Shown piece after piece: positions 45,410 to 53,389 of a DNA stretch of 64,000 nucleotides. This DNA comes from Chitinophaga sp. CF418. Its GTDB lineage: Bacteria; Bacteroidota; Bacteroidia; Chitinophagales; Chitinophagaceae. Within the stretch, counting starts at the first letter, position 1. Each line of letters opens with the position of its first letter. The notes under the pieces were generated by a model that was given only the letters and a program-made list of their open reading frames with translations, was not told the DNA's origin and did not search any database. The DNA lies in contig NZ_FRCN01000002.1 in the NCBI RefSeq assembly GCF_900142925.1, positions 248,001-312,000 of the forward strand, given 5' to 3'. A program made the position numbers and the translations under genes.

Positions 45410-45416
45410 TAATAAA

Positions 45417-45432
45417 TGTTCCACGTGGAACA
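45417..45432. other. parS: parS site (second copy)
   Basis: The same 16-mer TGTTCCACGTGGAACA as at 43792, 1625 bp away, and directly abutting the ybeY stop codon (45433-45435). Two identical copies in one interval make a chance match very unlikely. Confidence 0.88.
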
Positions 45433-45864
45433 TTATGAGTTTATTCCAAAGTAAAGTTCCAGGTATTCATTCTCTTTCTGCCGCATCAGTGCAGACTGTT
45501 CTTTAGTTTTATCTTTAAATCCACATAAATGCAAAGCCCCGTGAAAAATTACCCGATGCAGTTCATGTTCTTCGGTAACTTTAAACTTCAATGCATTTTC
45601 TTTTACCCTATCTACACTTATATATATTTCCCCTTCGGTAATCGCAGGGTCCTCTCCTAACTCAAATGTTACTATATCTGTAAGGGTATCGTGTTGCAAA
45701 AACTCCTGATTGATCTGCAATAAGTATTCATCTGTACAGAAAACGTAATGCAGATTCCGCAGTCCCTGCCCTTCCCTGCTAAACAGATTCTTTATAAAAG
45801 TCTTTAATCCTGTCCTTTTTTTAAGATTTAGTTTCACCTCATGAGCGGTAAAATTGATAGCCAT
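45433..45864 (-). CDS. ybeY: Endoribonuclease YbeY (rRNA maturation)
   Basis: 143 residues. The UPF0054 core shows DTLTDIVTFELG and the metal site HRVIFHGALHLCGFKDKTKEQSALM. The first two zinc His are present (HGALH), but the usual third ligand of HGxLHLxGYDH is replaced by Lys-Asp, as I recall for other Bacteroidota. It processes 16S rRNA 3' ends and takes part in ribosome quality control. It ends at a parS site. No co-transcribed neighbour is evident. Confidence 0.92.
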   Translation of the reverse strand: MAINFTAHEVKLNLKKRTGLKTFIKNLFSREGQGLRNLHYVFCTDEYLLQINQEFLQHDTLTDIVTFELGEDPAITEGEIYISVDRVKENALKFKVTEEHELHRVIFHGALHLCGFKDKTKEQSALMRQKENEYLELYFGINS

Positions 45865-45939
45865 AACCCGTGCGCTGTGTTTTGTAAGTAATTGAGAATG
45901 TAAAAATATAGTGAAATTTCCGTTTCGCCCTCATCTGTC

Positions 45940-45971
45940 TTTGTTCGATTGGGACTCAGCCTGTACCTTTG
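45940..45971 (+). promoter_or_regulatory. feoA promoter (TTTG-N20-TACCTTTG)
   Basis: TTTG 45940-45943 and TACCTTTG 45964-45971 match both elements. The predicted start of transcription near 45977 leaves a leader of about 87 nt before ATG 46064, and rules out the longer frame that begins at 45911. Confidence 0.7.
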
Positions 45972-46063
45972 TTCCATCAAACATCGACCTTAGTAAGATA
46001 TACAATTTATCACCTGCTAAGTTTGAAAAAAAGCACCAGGCATTAAAGATTAAATTACAACGG

Positions 46064-46303
46064 ATGAAAAAAGGAGTGATTAAATTGTCTTCGCTTGCTA
46101 TAGGTAAAAGTGCTGTTATCACGTCTTTTGAAAAAGATGATCTGCACATCAAGTTAATGGAAATGGGATGCGTACCCGGTGAAACCGTAAAAGTAGAAAA
46201 GATAGCTCCTCTGGGAGATCCAATATCTATCATGGTAGCCGGCTATAATCTCTCCCTTCGTAAAACAGAAGCTGACTTTATATGGGTGGAAGAAGTAGTC
46301 TGA
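46064..46303 (+). CDS. feoA: Ferrous iron transport protein A
   Basis: 79 residues from ATG 46064, the usual FeoA size. It is an SH3-like fold with SSLAIGKSAVITSFEKDDLHIKLMEMGCVPGETVKVEKIAPLGDPISIMVAGYNLSLRKTEADFIWVEE, matching the family from end to end (LxEMGxxPG and GDP motifs). FeoA is a small cytoplasmic partner that supports Fe(II) uptake by FeoB. The only feoB in the window is at 458-2593, about 43 kb away. It has its own promoter and an 18-bp-stem terminator. Confidence 0.92.
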   Translation: MKKGVIKLSSLAIGKSAVITSFEKDDLHIKLMEMGCVPGETVKVEKIAPLGDPISIMVAGYNLSLRKTEADFIWVEEVV

Positions 46304-46308
46304 AATCC

Positions 46309-46360
46309 AAAATACGAATGATCCATCCTCTATTGACAGATAATGGATCATTCGTATTTT
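46309..46360. terminator. Terminator of feoA with an 18-bp stem
   Basis: AAAATACGAATGATCCAT (46309-46326) pairs perfectly with its complement at 46343-46360, followed by T's. Its right arm also contains the promoter motif of the next gene. Confidence 0.9.
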
Positions 46361-46362
46361 TG
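46333..46362 (+). promoter_or_regulatory. Candidate promoter of AraC gene inside the feoA terminator
   Basis: TTG 46333-46335 and TATTTTTG 46355-46362, spacer 19. Transcription would begin close to the ATG at 46368, giving a leaderless or near-leaderless message. Confidence 0.45.
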
Positions 46363-46367
46363 GTAGT

Positions 46368-47327
46368 ATGAAACTACCTGGTAACATTCCAACCCATCAC
46401 CTCTCCTCTCAACACGCAGATCTTCACAGAGACAAGACCCAAAGCTCCCCGTTCGGCTACCACCAGCTGGCAAACAATAAAAGACTTCCAGGCTTCGAAA
46501 TTTATTCCACAGATGGAATGATACCCGACTATGGTCCCGCAAAATCCGGCTTTTTCAGATTTGGAATACTCATCAACGGCTCCCTCCGGATACAACTCGG
46601 CCTGGAACACTTTGAAGCTGGCGCAGGCACAATTAACTTTTCCATCCCTGGGCAAATACATGCCAAGTCAAATGTCAGCCAGGATATATTTGGATATTAC
46701 CTCTTATTTGAAGAAAGTTTTATCCAGGACCTGATTTCACAAAACAAACTGGGATACGAATTTCCATTCCTTAACTATGCGGGCCAGCAGATTTTCAAAT
46801 GTAACAAGGCAGAGATAGAAGAACTAAGGTCCCTCCTTCTTAAAATAAATCAGGAGCTGCAGGAAATGAATTCAGGTAGGGACATTGCAATAAAAATGTA
46901 TCTCTACCTGATGTTGTTGACAGCAAAAAGAAGCTACGAAAGACAAAACCTCTCAGCTCCACCACCAGATCCAGGTACCAGCTCCTATTTAATAACTCAG
47001 TTCTATAAATTGGTTGGCGAGCATTTTCTATCTCTCAGACAAGTTGCCGATTATGCAAAACTGCTTCATGTTACACCCAATCATCTGAATAGAACTGTAA
47101 AAAGTGCCAGCAACAAGACAGCCTCGGATGCTATTAGTGAGATGTTGGCACAGGAAGCCAAAGTGTTGCTAAGATCCACTTCCCTGTCTGCCGCCGAAAT
47201 AGCTTATCAGTTAAACTTTAGCGAGCCGGCTGCCTTTAGCCGTTTCTTTAAGAAATCGACCGGGCTGACTCCCCTTGTATACCGCCAGCAAGAAAATAAA
47301 ATTGAATCTGCAGTATCTGGTCAATGA
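46368..47327 (+). CDS. AraC-family transcriptional regulator
   Basis: 319 residues. The N-terminal sensor is a cupin-like fold (GFFRFGILINGSLRIQLGLEHFEAGAGTINFSIPGQIHA, about 60-105), and the C-terminal AraC domain (about 215-305) shows LRQVADYAKLLHVTPNHLNRTVKSAS and LSAAEIAYQLNFSEPAAFSRFFKKSTG. It is transcribed toward an SDR oxidoreductase 67 bp downstream, which is a natural target. No signal peptide. The inducer is unknown. Confidence 0.92.
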   Translation: MKLPGNIPTHHLSSQHADLHRDKTQSSPFGYHQLANNKRLPGFEIYSTDGMIPDYGPAKSGFFRFGILINGSLRIQLGLEHFEAGAGTINFSIPGQIHAKSNVSQDIFGYYLLFEESFIQDLISQNKLGYEFPFLNYAGQQIFKCNKAEIEELRSLLLKINQELQEMNSGRDIAIKMYLYLMLLTAKRSYERQNLSAPPPDPGTSSYLITQFYKLVGEHFLSLRQVADYAKLLHVTPNHLNRTVKSASNKTASDAISEMLAQEAKVLLRSTSLSAAEIAYQLNFSEPAAFSRFFKKSTGLTPLVYRQQENKIESAVSGQ

Positions 47328-47394
47328 TCTGCATTCTTTGAACAATTTTTCCCACCAACAACTTTGAAACTTTGCATTGTAAAACAAACAGACA

Positions 47395-48111
47395 ATGACA
47401 AAGGATCTTAGCAATCAAAAAGCAGTTGTTGCCGGCGGCACCTCAGGTATCGGATTGGCTACTGCAAAAATGTTATTCAGGTTAACCGGAGACGTAACGG
47501 TAACAGGACGTGATCAGAAAAAATTAGACGCACTTCGTGTATCCGATCCTGAGTTGAAAGTGGCAGCATTAGATAGTAACGATAAAAATGAACTAACAAA
47601 CTTCTTTTCGTCAACCGGCTCATTCGATCATCTGGTTATCACCCTTAGCGGTGCAAAAGGTGGCGGATTATTTCAGGAACTCTCATTGGATGACCTCCGG
47701 GAAGGTTTTGAGAAAAAATTCTGGCCCTACCTGCAAACTATACAAACCGCCCTACCCTACCTCAGCAAAAATGGAAGTATCACAATTCTTACAGCATCCT
47801 CTACGACAGCCCGCCTGTCTGGCACAGCCGGATTGGCTGCCATCAACGGCGCTCTGGAAGTAATGGTTCCAATCCTGGCTAAGGATCTCAAACCAATTCG
47901 TGTGAACGCAATCTCTCCGGGAGTAATAGACACTCCCTGGTGGAACTTTTTGAATGAAGCAGATAAACGTGCGACATTCGAACAATTTTCAGAACAAATT
48001 GCTGTAGGAAGAGTTGGTACGGCTGAAGAAATAGCCCACGCAATTGTTGGAGTTGTGGCTAATAACTATATCAACGGAAGTACTATTTTCTGCAACGGCG
48101 GACTTTCCTAA
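47395..48111 (+). CDS. Short-chain dehydrogenase/reductase
   Basis: 238 residues of the classical SDR fold. The cofactor motif is AVVAGGTSGIGLATA (GGxSGIG form), with DSND for the adenine pocket. The usual YxxxK catalytic pair is not seen: the expected place reads STTARLSGTAGLAAINGALE, so the Tyr and Lys are missing. The protein may still be an NAD(P)-binding member with altered chemistry. It ends in GSTIFCNGGLS. It follows the AraC regulator and is probably its target. Substrate unknown. Confidence 0.85.
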   Translation: MTKDLSNQKAVVAGGTSGIGLATAKMLFRLTGDVTVTGRDQKKLDALRVSDPELKVAALDSNDKNELTNFFSSTGSFDHLVITLSGAKGGGLFQELSLDDLREGFEKKFWPYLQTIQTALPYLSKNGSITILTASSTTARLSGTAGLAAINGALEVMVPILAKDLKPIRVNAISPGVIDTPWWNFLNEADKRATFEQFSEQIAVGRVGTAEEIAHAIVGVVANNYINGSTIFCNGGLS

Positions 48112-48222
48112 TCCCACACGCTGTCTTTGAGCAAAATTGTAATTAGCTCATTAATTTCTGGTAAATCGCGAAGCGCTCTACATTTTATCCTTCCCGTAAA
48201 TAGTCAGGATCCAATTTCTCAT

Positions 48223-48736
48223 CGCATTTATAAGGCCTTCATTTTTGAAGGTCTTATATTTTTGACAAACCGGTATTTTCTGTGGGTACCTACAGCAAAA
48301 TACAGCCCGTCGTAACTATAAGACCTTCATTTTAAAGCCGCAACAATAACATATACCCGACCCTATTATCTAATTGAGACTTTCGTTGCTCCTATAAGCC
48401 CTTCAATTTTGAAAGCCTTATACTTTCGACAAAGCTCCATTTCCCGTAGGCCCCTACGGGATAACATCGTTTATCGTAACTGTAAAGCCTTCATTTTAAA
48501 GCGTCGAGAATAAAGTATACCTGACCATATTATCAGATATGGAATTCCATCGTTACCACAAGGCGTTCAAAAATGAAGACGCTATATTTTGAATGAATGG
48601 AAATTTCACGTAGGACCCCACAGGGAAAATATTTTTATCGCAACTATAAGCCCTTCAAATATAAGCGCGTTATATTTAAATCGTCCTGCCAATCACCCGA
48701 ACATCTAATTTTCATCGCAACTATAAGCCATTCAAC
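48223..48736. repeat. 164-bp tandem array with alternating 88/76-bp half-units
   Basis: The motif ACTATAAGnCCTTCA (degenerate) begins at 48229, 48317, 48393, 48481, about 48557, 48645 and 48722. The spacings are 88, 76, 88, 76, 88, 77 bp. Two half-units make a 164-bp repeat present about three times. The first half-unit forms a 13-bp hairpin (48229-48241 with 48246-48258). Each long half also contains a second palindrome such as CCCGTAGGCCCCTACGGG (48443-48460). No protein is encoded. The remaining bases of 48112-48831 hold the terminator at 48745. Confidence 0.8.
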
Positions 48737-48744
48737 GAGCATAA

Positions 48745-48777
48745 AAAAGGCCCGGTTGATGTACAACCGGGCCTTTT
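48745..48777. terminator. nadA terminator (bidirectional)
   Basis: A perfect 14-bp stem AAAAGGCCCGGTTG / CAACCGGGCCTTTT, 5-nt loop, A-rich left and T-rich right. Confidence 0.93.
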
Positions 48778-48831
48778 GGGCTAAAATTATATCGCTATTA
48801 ATTTATAACTTAATCATAATCAATCAATTAA

Positions 48832-49839
48832 CTACAATCCGTATCGTGCGCTGATCTCTAACATCCTCTCAATAGGTTTCTTTGCAGCAATCCTCAATTG
48901 TTCGTTCATCGTAATCTCTGGCTCCTCATATTCCATACACAGATATAACTTTTCGAGTGTGTTTAGTTTCATATGAGGACAATCATTACATGCACATGCG
49001 TTATTTGGCGGCGCTGGAATGAAAGTTTTACCCGGATTTTCTTTTTGCATCTGATGAAGAATTCCTGTTTCGGTCACAACAATATACTCCTGCGCATCAT
49101 CTTTCTGAGAAAACTTTAGCAATCCGGTGGTTGATCCTATGTAATCTGCAATCTCAAGTACTGCTGCTTCACATTCCGGATGGGCTATGACCTTAGCTTT
49201 CGGGTGACGGATCTTCAATTTTGTGATCTTTTCCAGGGAGAAGATCTCGTGAACCATACATGCTCCGTTCCAGAGTAACATGTCCCTACCCGTTTTTTTG
49301 GCCAAATAAGCCCCTAAATTCCTATCGGGGGCAAAAATGATCGGCTGGTCCTTGGGGACGCTTTCGATGATCTTTTCGGCATTAGATGACGTGCAAATGA
49401 TATCGCTGAGTGCTTTGATACCTGCAGAACAATTTATGTAGGAAATAACCAGGTGGTCAGGATGCTTTTCTTTGAATTTTCTGAATAGATCGGGAGGTGC
49501 ACTATCTGCCAGGGAACATCCTGCTTTCAGGTCCGGTAGTAAAACTTTTTTCTGCGGACTCAGGATCTTGGCTGTCTCTGCCATAAAGTGCACACCGGCA
49601 AAAACAATGATGTCTGCATCAGTTTTGGCAGCCTGCTGACTTAAGCCCAGACTGTCCCCGATGTAATCGGCCACATCCTGAATGTCGGGTTCCTGGTAAT
49701 AATGTGCCAGGACGATCGCATTCTTTTCCTTCTTTAACCGTTCGATTTCTGCAAAGAGATCCAGGCGTACGTCGACCGGCAAATCCAGGTACCCTTTTTT
49801 TTGCAGTTCGCTTTTTGCAATTTCCAGCTCCCTCTTCAT
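48832..49839 (-). CDS. nadA: Quinolinate synthase
   Basis: 335 residues, family size. The fold shows [58 protein letters not shown] (first Fe-S Cys), [11 protein letters not shown] (second) and [21 protein letters not shown] (third). It condenses iminoaspartate with dihydroxyacetone phosphate to quinolinate using a [4Fe-4S] cluster, in NAD synthesis. No nadB or nadC lies nearby. Oriented away from the putative origin at 49840-50606, so it is co-directional with the leftward fork if that is the origin. Confidence 0.97.
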   Translation of the reverse strand: MKRELEIAKSELQKKGYLDLPVDVRLDLFAEIERLKKEKNAIVLAHYYQEPDIQDVADYIGDSLGLSQQAAKTDADIIVFAGVHFMAETAKILSPQKKVLLPDLKAGCSLADSAPPDLFRKFKEKHPDHLVISYINCSAGIKALSDIICTSSNAEKIIESVPKDQPIIFAPDRNLGAYLAKKTGRDMLLWNGACMVHEIFSLEKITKLKIRHPKAKVIAHPECEAAVLEIADYIGSTTGLLKFSQKDDAQEYIVVTETGILHQMQKENPGKTFIPAPPNNACACNDCPHMKLNTLEKLYLCMEYEEPEITMNEQLRIAAKKPIERMLEISARYGL

Positions 49840-50606
49840 AATTATATATATAGTTTATTTATTTAAATAAGAAAAACCCACTACTATTAGGGCTGTGAAT
49901 ATGTGAAAACTAATTTTTACCACGATGTACAAATGTAGTTGTTATTCTTTTTGTGTTGGCTATCCACAGGAAATTAACAATCAAGATCAGCCACAGTACT
50001 GGAAAAACCTACTTTCATCCACACCCGTGGATATCGTTTACGGTGAATATTTTTTTTGACGTCACCCTATTGAAAACATGTTAACAGCCGAGGCTAACAA
50101 TCCCCAAAAATCACTTTTGAAGACCCGGACCTCTTCCCCCGGAAATAACAAAATTAGTTTTCAGGTACCTGAAGTGAGGTTTTTACCACGATATTGGACA
50201 AATAGTACCGCTTTTTTAACAGTCGATGTGGATAAACTACAACTAAAAAGTTATATCAGGTTAAGAACGCTTTTTTAGCTTTACATCATTCTTTGTGCAC
50301 ACTTTGATGTGAATGAAGAAATTGCCTTCCGCAAAATGTGAATAAACAGACCCATATTCTGAAGAAGGTAAAAATCTTGAAATAATGGCCCATAGCCGTA
50401 TTGAAAAATCCCCGGGTATAACATATAACCTGGTACAAAAATCATGACAAATGTGGATAACCTGTGAATGAAGACTTAAATCTATTTCCCGCTAAATTGG
50501 CCGAAATCCTTTCCTGTATTGGGTTTGAGGCAATAAAATCTGTTTTGTAGTTACAGTTATTTTATTCTATTTTTGCTTTCCTTAAAAAATTTAGACTATA
50601 TAATAT
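49840..50606. other. oriC: Putative chromosomal replication origin (oriC)
   Basis: A 767-bp gene-free stretch with DnaA boxes (TTATNCACA). Perfect matches are TGTGGATAA at 50227-50235 and 50452-50460 and TGTGAATAA at 50337-50345. Single-mismatch matches are 49894-49902, 49960-49968, 50016-50024, 50308-50316 and 50463-50471. AT-rich tracts that could melt lie at 49841-49871 and 50555-50606. Genes on the two flanks (nadA minus, ppiD-like plus) point away from it. Two parS sites lie 4.4 and 6 kb to the left. No dnaA gene is in the window, which is common in this phylum. Confidence 0.72.
50544..50575 (+). promoter_or_regulatory. Promoter of PpiD-like gene (TTTG-N20-TATTTTTG)
   Basis: TTTG 50544-50547 and TATTTTTG 50568-50575, both ideal, 31 bp before the ATG at 50607. 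Confidence 0.8.
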
Positions 50607-52715
50607 ATGTCAGTTATTCAGAAGATCAGGGATAAATATGCCGTGGTGATCGTAGTAGTGATCTGCCTGGCTATTGTCAGCTTCCTGTTACAAGATGCCT
50701 TTTTTGGCAAAAACTCTCTTATTCGCCGTTCCACGACTGTAGGTAAAGTAAATGGTGAAGAACTCGAATTCTCCGACTATCAGCAGATGATCAAAACTAC
50801 TGAAGACCGGATGCGTCAGGGTAATAATGTCCTGAACGATCAGCTTACCGAGCAGGCACGTGAATCTGCCTGGAACCAGTTCCTGAGCAAACAGATTATG
50901 GATGCTCAGTATCAGAAACTGGGTCTGGCTGTAACAGATGAAGAGATCAAAGATCAGTTCACTGGTAAAAATCCGAGCCCGATTGTTACCCAGCAGTTTA
51001 CTGACGAAAAGACAGGACAATTTGATCGTGCCCTTATGCAACAGGTACTTGCCAGCATCAGCCAGGATAAAACCGGTCAGAGGCGTGCTGGTCTGTTACA
51101 ACTGGAAGATTACATTGCTCAGTCAAGGATTTCTGAAAAATATCTTTCCCTGATCAAACAAGCGGTATATTATCCAAAATGGTTAGCTGAAAAGCAGATC
51201 CAGGATAACGGACAGCTGGCATCTATTTCTTATGTGTCAGTTCCTTACGCTACTATCGCTGACTCCACTATTACATTAACAGACGGCGAACTGAATAGTT
51301 ATATTACTAACCATAAAGAACTGTTCAAAACAGAAGAGTCCCGCAAAGTAGATTATATCTCTTTCAATGTAGTACCTTCTGCTGCCGATACAGCTGCCGC
51401 ACTGAAAGTGCTGTTCGAAGCCAGGCAGGAACTGGATACTATCAGCAACTCCGATGTTGCTGCTTTTATCAACCGCAACTCTGATCTGCCTTTCTATGAT
51501 AGCTATGTTGCAAAGAGTGCATTGATGGTTCCTCAGAAAGACACCCTGTTAAGTTTACCCAACGGCGCGGTGTTCGGACCATATTATGATAACAACCTGA
51601 TCGTTTTTGCAAAAATGATCGATCGTAAGTTATTACCAGACAGTGTTAAAGTACGTCATATATTAGTGGCTACTCAGAACCAGCAAGGTGGTGGTTTACC
51701 TGATTCAATTGCTAAAGCCCGTATCGATAGTATCGAAAGAGCTGTTAGAGGTGGTGCTGATTTCAAAGCCCTGGTAGAACAATACACTGATGATGTAAGA
51801 AGCAAACCAACTGGTGGTGAATACGATGTAACACCTTCCACTGATTTCCTGAAAGAATTCAAAGATTTCGCGCTGGAAAAAAGTAAAGGAACTATCGGTG
51901 TGGTAAAAACACTGGCAGGTTATCACCTGATCGAAATCATGGATCAGAAGAATATTGGCCAGGCAGTGAAAATTGCTTATCTCGCTAAACCGGTAACTCC
52001 AAGCCGCGAAACAGATAGTAAAGCATATGCTGAAGCAAATGAATTTGCTGCCAAGAACCGTGACTGGAAAACATTCGAAAAAAATGTTCAACAGAATGGT
52101 CTGAACAAACGTATCGCTGACAACCTCCGTCCTATGGATCACACGATTCCGGGTATCGGTCAGGCACGTGAACTGGTTCGCTGGGCATACGATGCTAAAA
52201 AAGGTGACGTTAGTAACGTATTTACCTTTGATAATAATTATGTAGTAGCTGTACTGACAGCAGTACGTGCAGAAGGTACCGCTGCCCTGGAAGATGTAAG
52301 ACCTTCCGTAGAAGCTGAGGTAAGAAAGAACAAAAAAGCTGCCCAGATCATTGAAAAAATGCAGTCGCCTGCTTCTCTGGATGCTGCGCAGAAAGCAACT
52401 AACCAGCCAGTACAAACTGCGGATAATCTCTCTTTCGGAACTCCGTTTGTTGCCAGCTTAGGTTTTGAACCACGTGTAGTAGGTGCGGCATTCAATAAGG
52501 GCTGGGGTACTGCAAAAGTATCTACTCCTATAGAAGGTAATGCAGGTGTATACGTGATCAAAGTAAATGCTTTCCAACCTTCCGGTCAGCCTCAGGATCC
52601 AAAAAGCGTAAGCCGTGTTTATGAACAGAGCCTGCTTTCTGCCTTAGATCAGCAGCTGTTCTCAGTACTGAAGAAACTGAGCAAAATCGAAGATAACCGT
52701 AGCAAATTCTTTTAA
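50607..52715 (+). CDS. PpiD/SurA-like peptidyl-prolyl isomerase, membrane-anchored
   Basis: 702 residues. One N-terminal helix (about 12-30, VVIVVVICLAIVSFLLQDAFF) anchors it in the inner membrane. A SurA-type N-terminal chaperone region (TVGKVNGEELEFSDYQQMI... about 44-200) follows, and then a parvulin domain at about 345-450 (VKVRHILVATQ, ARIDSIERAVRGGADFKALVEQYTDD, GGEYDVTP, AGYHLIEIMDQ). A SurA-N-like/second PPIase-like part closes it. It folds outer-membrane proteins in the periplasm. It has a strong promoter and terminator, a single-gene unit. Confidence 0.92.
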   Translation: MSVIQKIRDKYAVVIVVVICLAIVSFLLQDAFFGKNSLIRRSTTVGKVNGEELEFSDYQQMIKTTEDRMRQGNNVLNDQLTEQARESAWNQFLSKQIMDAQYQKLGLAVTDEEIKDQFTGKNPSPIVTQQFTDEKTGQFDRALMQQVLASISQDKTGQRRAGLLQLEDYIAQSRISEKYLSLIKQAVYYPKWLAEKQIQDNGQLASISYVSVPYATIADSTITLTDGELNSYITNHKELFKTEESRKVDYISFNVVPSAADTAAALKVLFEARQELDTISNSDVAAFINRNSDLPFYDSYVAKSALMVPQKDTLLSLPNGAVFGPYYDNNLIVFAKMIDRKLLPDSVKVRHILVATQNQQGGGLPDSIAKARIDSIERAVRGGADFKALVEQYTDDVRSKPTGGEYDVTPSTDFLKEFKDFALEKSKGTIGVVKTLAGYHLIEIMDQKNIGQAVKIAYLAKPVTPSRETDSKAYAEANEFAAKNRDWKTFEKNVQQNGLNKRIADNLRPMDHTIPGIGQARELVRWAYDAKKGDVSNVFTFDNNYVVAVLTAVRAEGTAALEDVRPSVEAEVRKNKKAAQIIEKMQSPASLDAAQKATNQPVQTADNLSFGTPFVASLGFEPRVVGAAFNKGWGTAKVSTPIEGNAGVYVIKVNAFQPSGQPQDPKSVSRVYEQSLLSALDQQLFSVLKKLSKIEDNRSKFF

Positions 52716-52750
52716 GGAATAAGAAATCTTCAAATAACTGAATATAAAAA

Positions 52751-52778
52751 ACGCCAGGGCTTATCCCCTGGCGTTTTT
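52751..52778 (+). terminator. Terminator of PpiD-like gene
   Basis: A 9-bp stem ACGCCAGGG / CCCTGGCGT with a 6-nt loop, flanked by A's and T's, 35 bp after the stop. Confidence 0.92.
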
Positions 52779-52857
52779 GTTTTCCCCCTTTTATTTTCAT
52801 CGCTTAAGTCATGATACACAGCGGTGCCTCAGCCGGCCATCCCATAGATACTTTTAG

Positions 52858-52865
52858 TACCTTTG
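52858..52865 (+). promoter_or_regulatory. Candidate DUF2480-gene -7 element (TACCTTTG)
   Basis: Perfect TANNTTTG 20 bp before the ATG at 52886; no clear -33 box. Confidence 0.45.
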
Positions 52866-52885
52866 CATAGTAAAAAGTCGGGCTT

Positions 52886-53389
52886 ATGGAAGAGATTGTA
52901 AATAAGGTAGCACAAAGCGGGTTGATTACCCTGGACCTGGAAGACTATTATCCAAAAGAAGAAATCGTTGAATTTGATCTGAAGCAGTACCTCTTTATGG
53001 AATTGATCCTCAAGGAGAAAGATTTCAGGACGGCACTTCAGTCACTCGATTGGGAACAATACCGCAATAAGAATGTAGCGATCATCTGCACTGCAGATGC
53101 TGTAATACCATTCTGGGCATATATGCTCGTAATGACTTACCTCTCACCGATAGCTAATTTTGCTGCTTTTGGCAATAAAAAACACGTACACCAGGTACAG
53201 TTTATGAAAAACCTGGCGGCTATCGATGTGCATGAATATGCTGATAAACGCGTGGTTATCAAAGGATGTGGCGATCAGGGAGCAGGAGAAGCTGCGTATG
53301 TAGAGATCACCCGTCTGCTGACCCCTGTAGTGAAAAGTTTGATGTATGGAGAACCCTGCTCCACCGTACCTATCTATAAAAAGAAATAA
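52886..53389 (+). CDS. DUF2480-family protein
   Basis: 167 residues, a Bacteroidota-specific family recognised from IVNKVAQSGLITLDLEDYYP at the start and GCGDQGAGEAAYVEITRLLTPVVKSLMYGEPCSTVPIYKKK at the end. No signal peptide or membrane segment; cytoplasmic, function unknown. Its TAA abuts the stop codon of the convergent corA gene with no gap. Confidence 0.88.
   Translation: MEEIVNKVAQSGLITLDLEDYYPKEEIVEFDLKQYLFMELILKEKDFRTALQSLDWEQYRNKNVAIICTADAVIPFWAYMLVMTYLSPIANFAAFGNKKHVHQVQFMKNLAAIDVHEYADKRVVIKGCGDQGAGEAAYVEITRLLTPVVKSLMYGEPCSTVPIYKKK

Larger units (their letters stand above)
43808..45416. other. 1.6-kb gene-free interval between two parS sites
   Basis: No frame here looks like a gene; the open frames are short and have unlikely composition. 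By hand count, 43861-44820 has about 128 G and 240 C on the plus strand, whereas 44821-45360 has about 116 G and 99 C. The change falls at the inverted repeat array. No DnaA-box match was found in it. A 64-codon frame (45017-45211) is unsupported. Confidence 0.6.

Noticed and set aside
43808..45416. oriC inside the mnmG-ybeY interval
   Set aside because: No DnaA-box match was found there, whereas eight lie in 49840-50606; the interval is better read as a parS zone.
48223..48736. CRISPR array
   Set aside because: The repeats are long, degenerate and alternate 88/76 bp with hairpins; there are no identical 25-40-bp repeats with unique spacers and no cas genes nearby.
50078..50278. 66-codon frame in the oriC candidate
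   Set aside because: It overlaps a DnaA box and has no sign of selection; the region is better explained as an origin.
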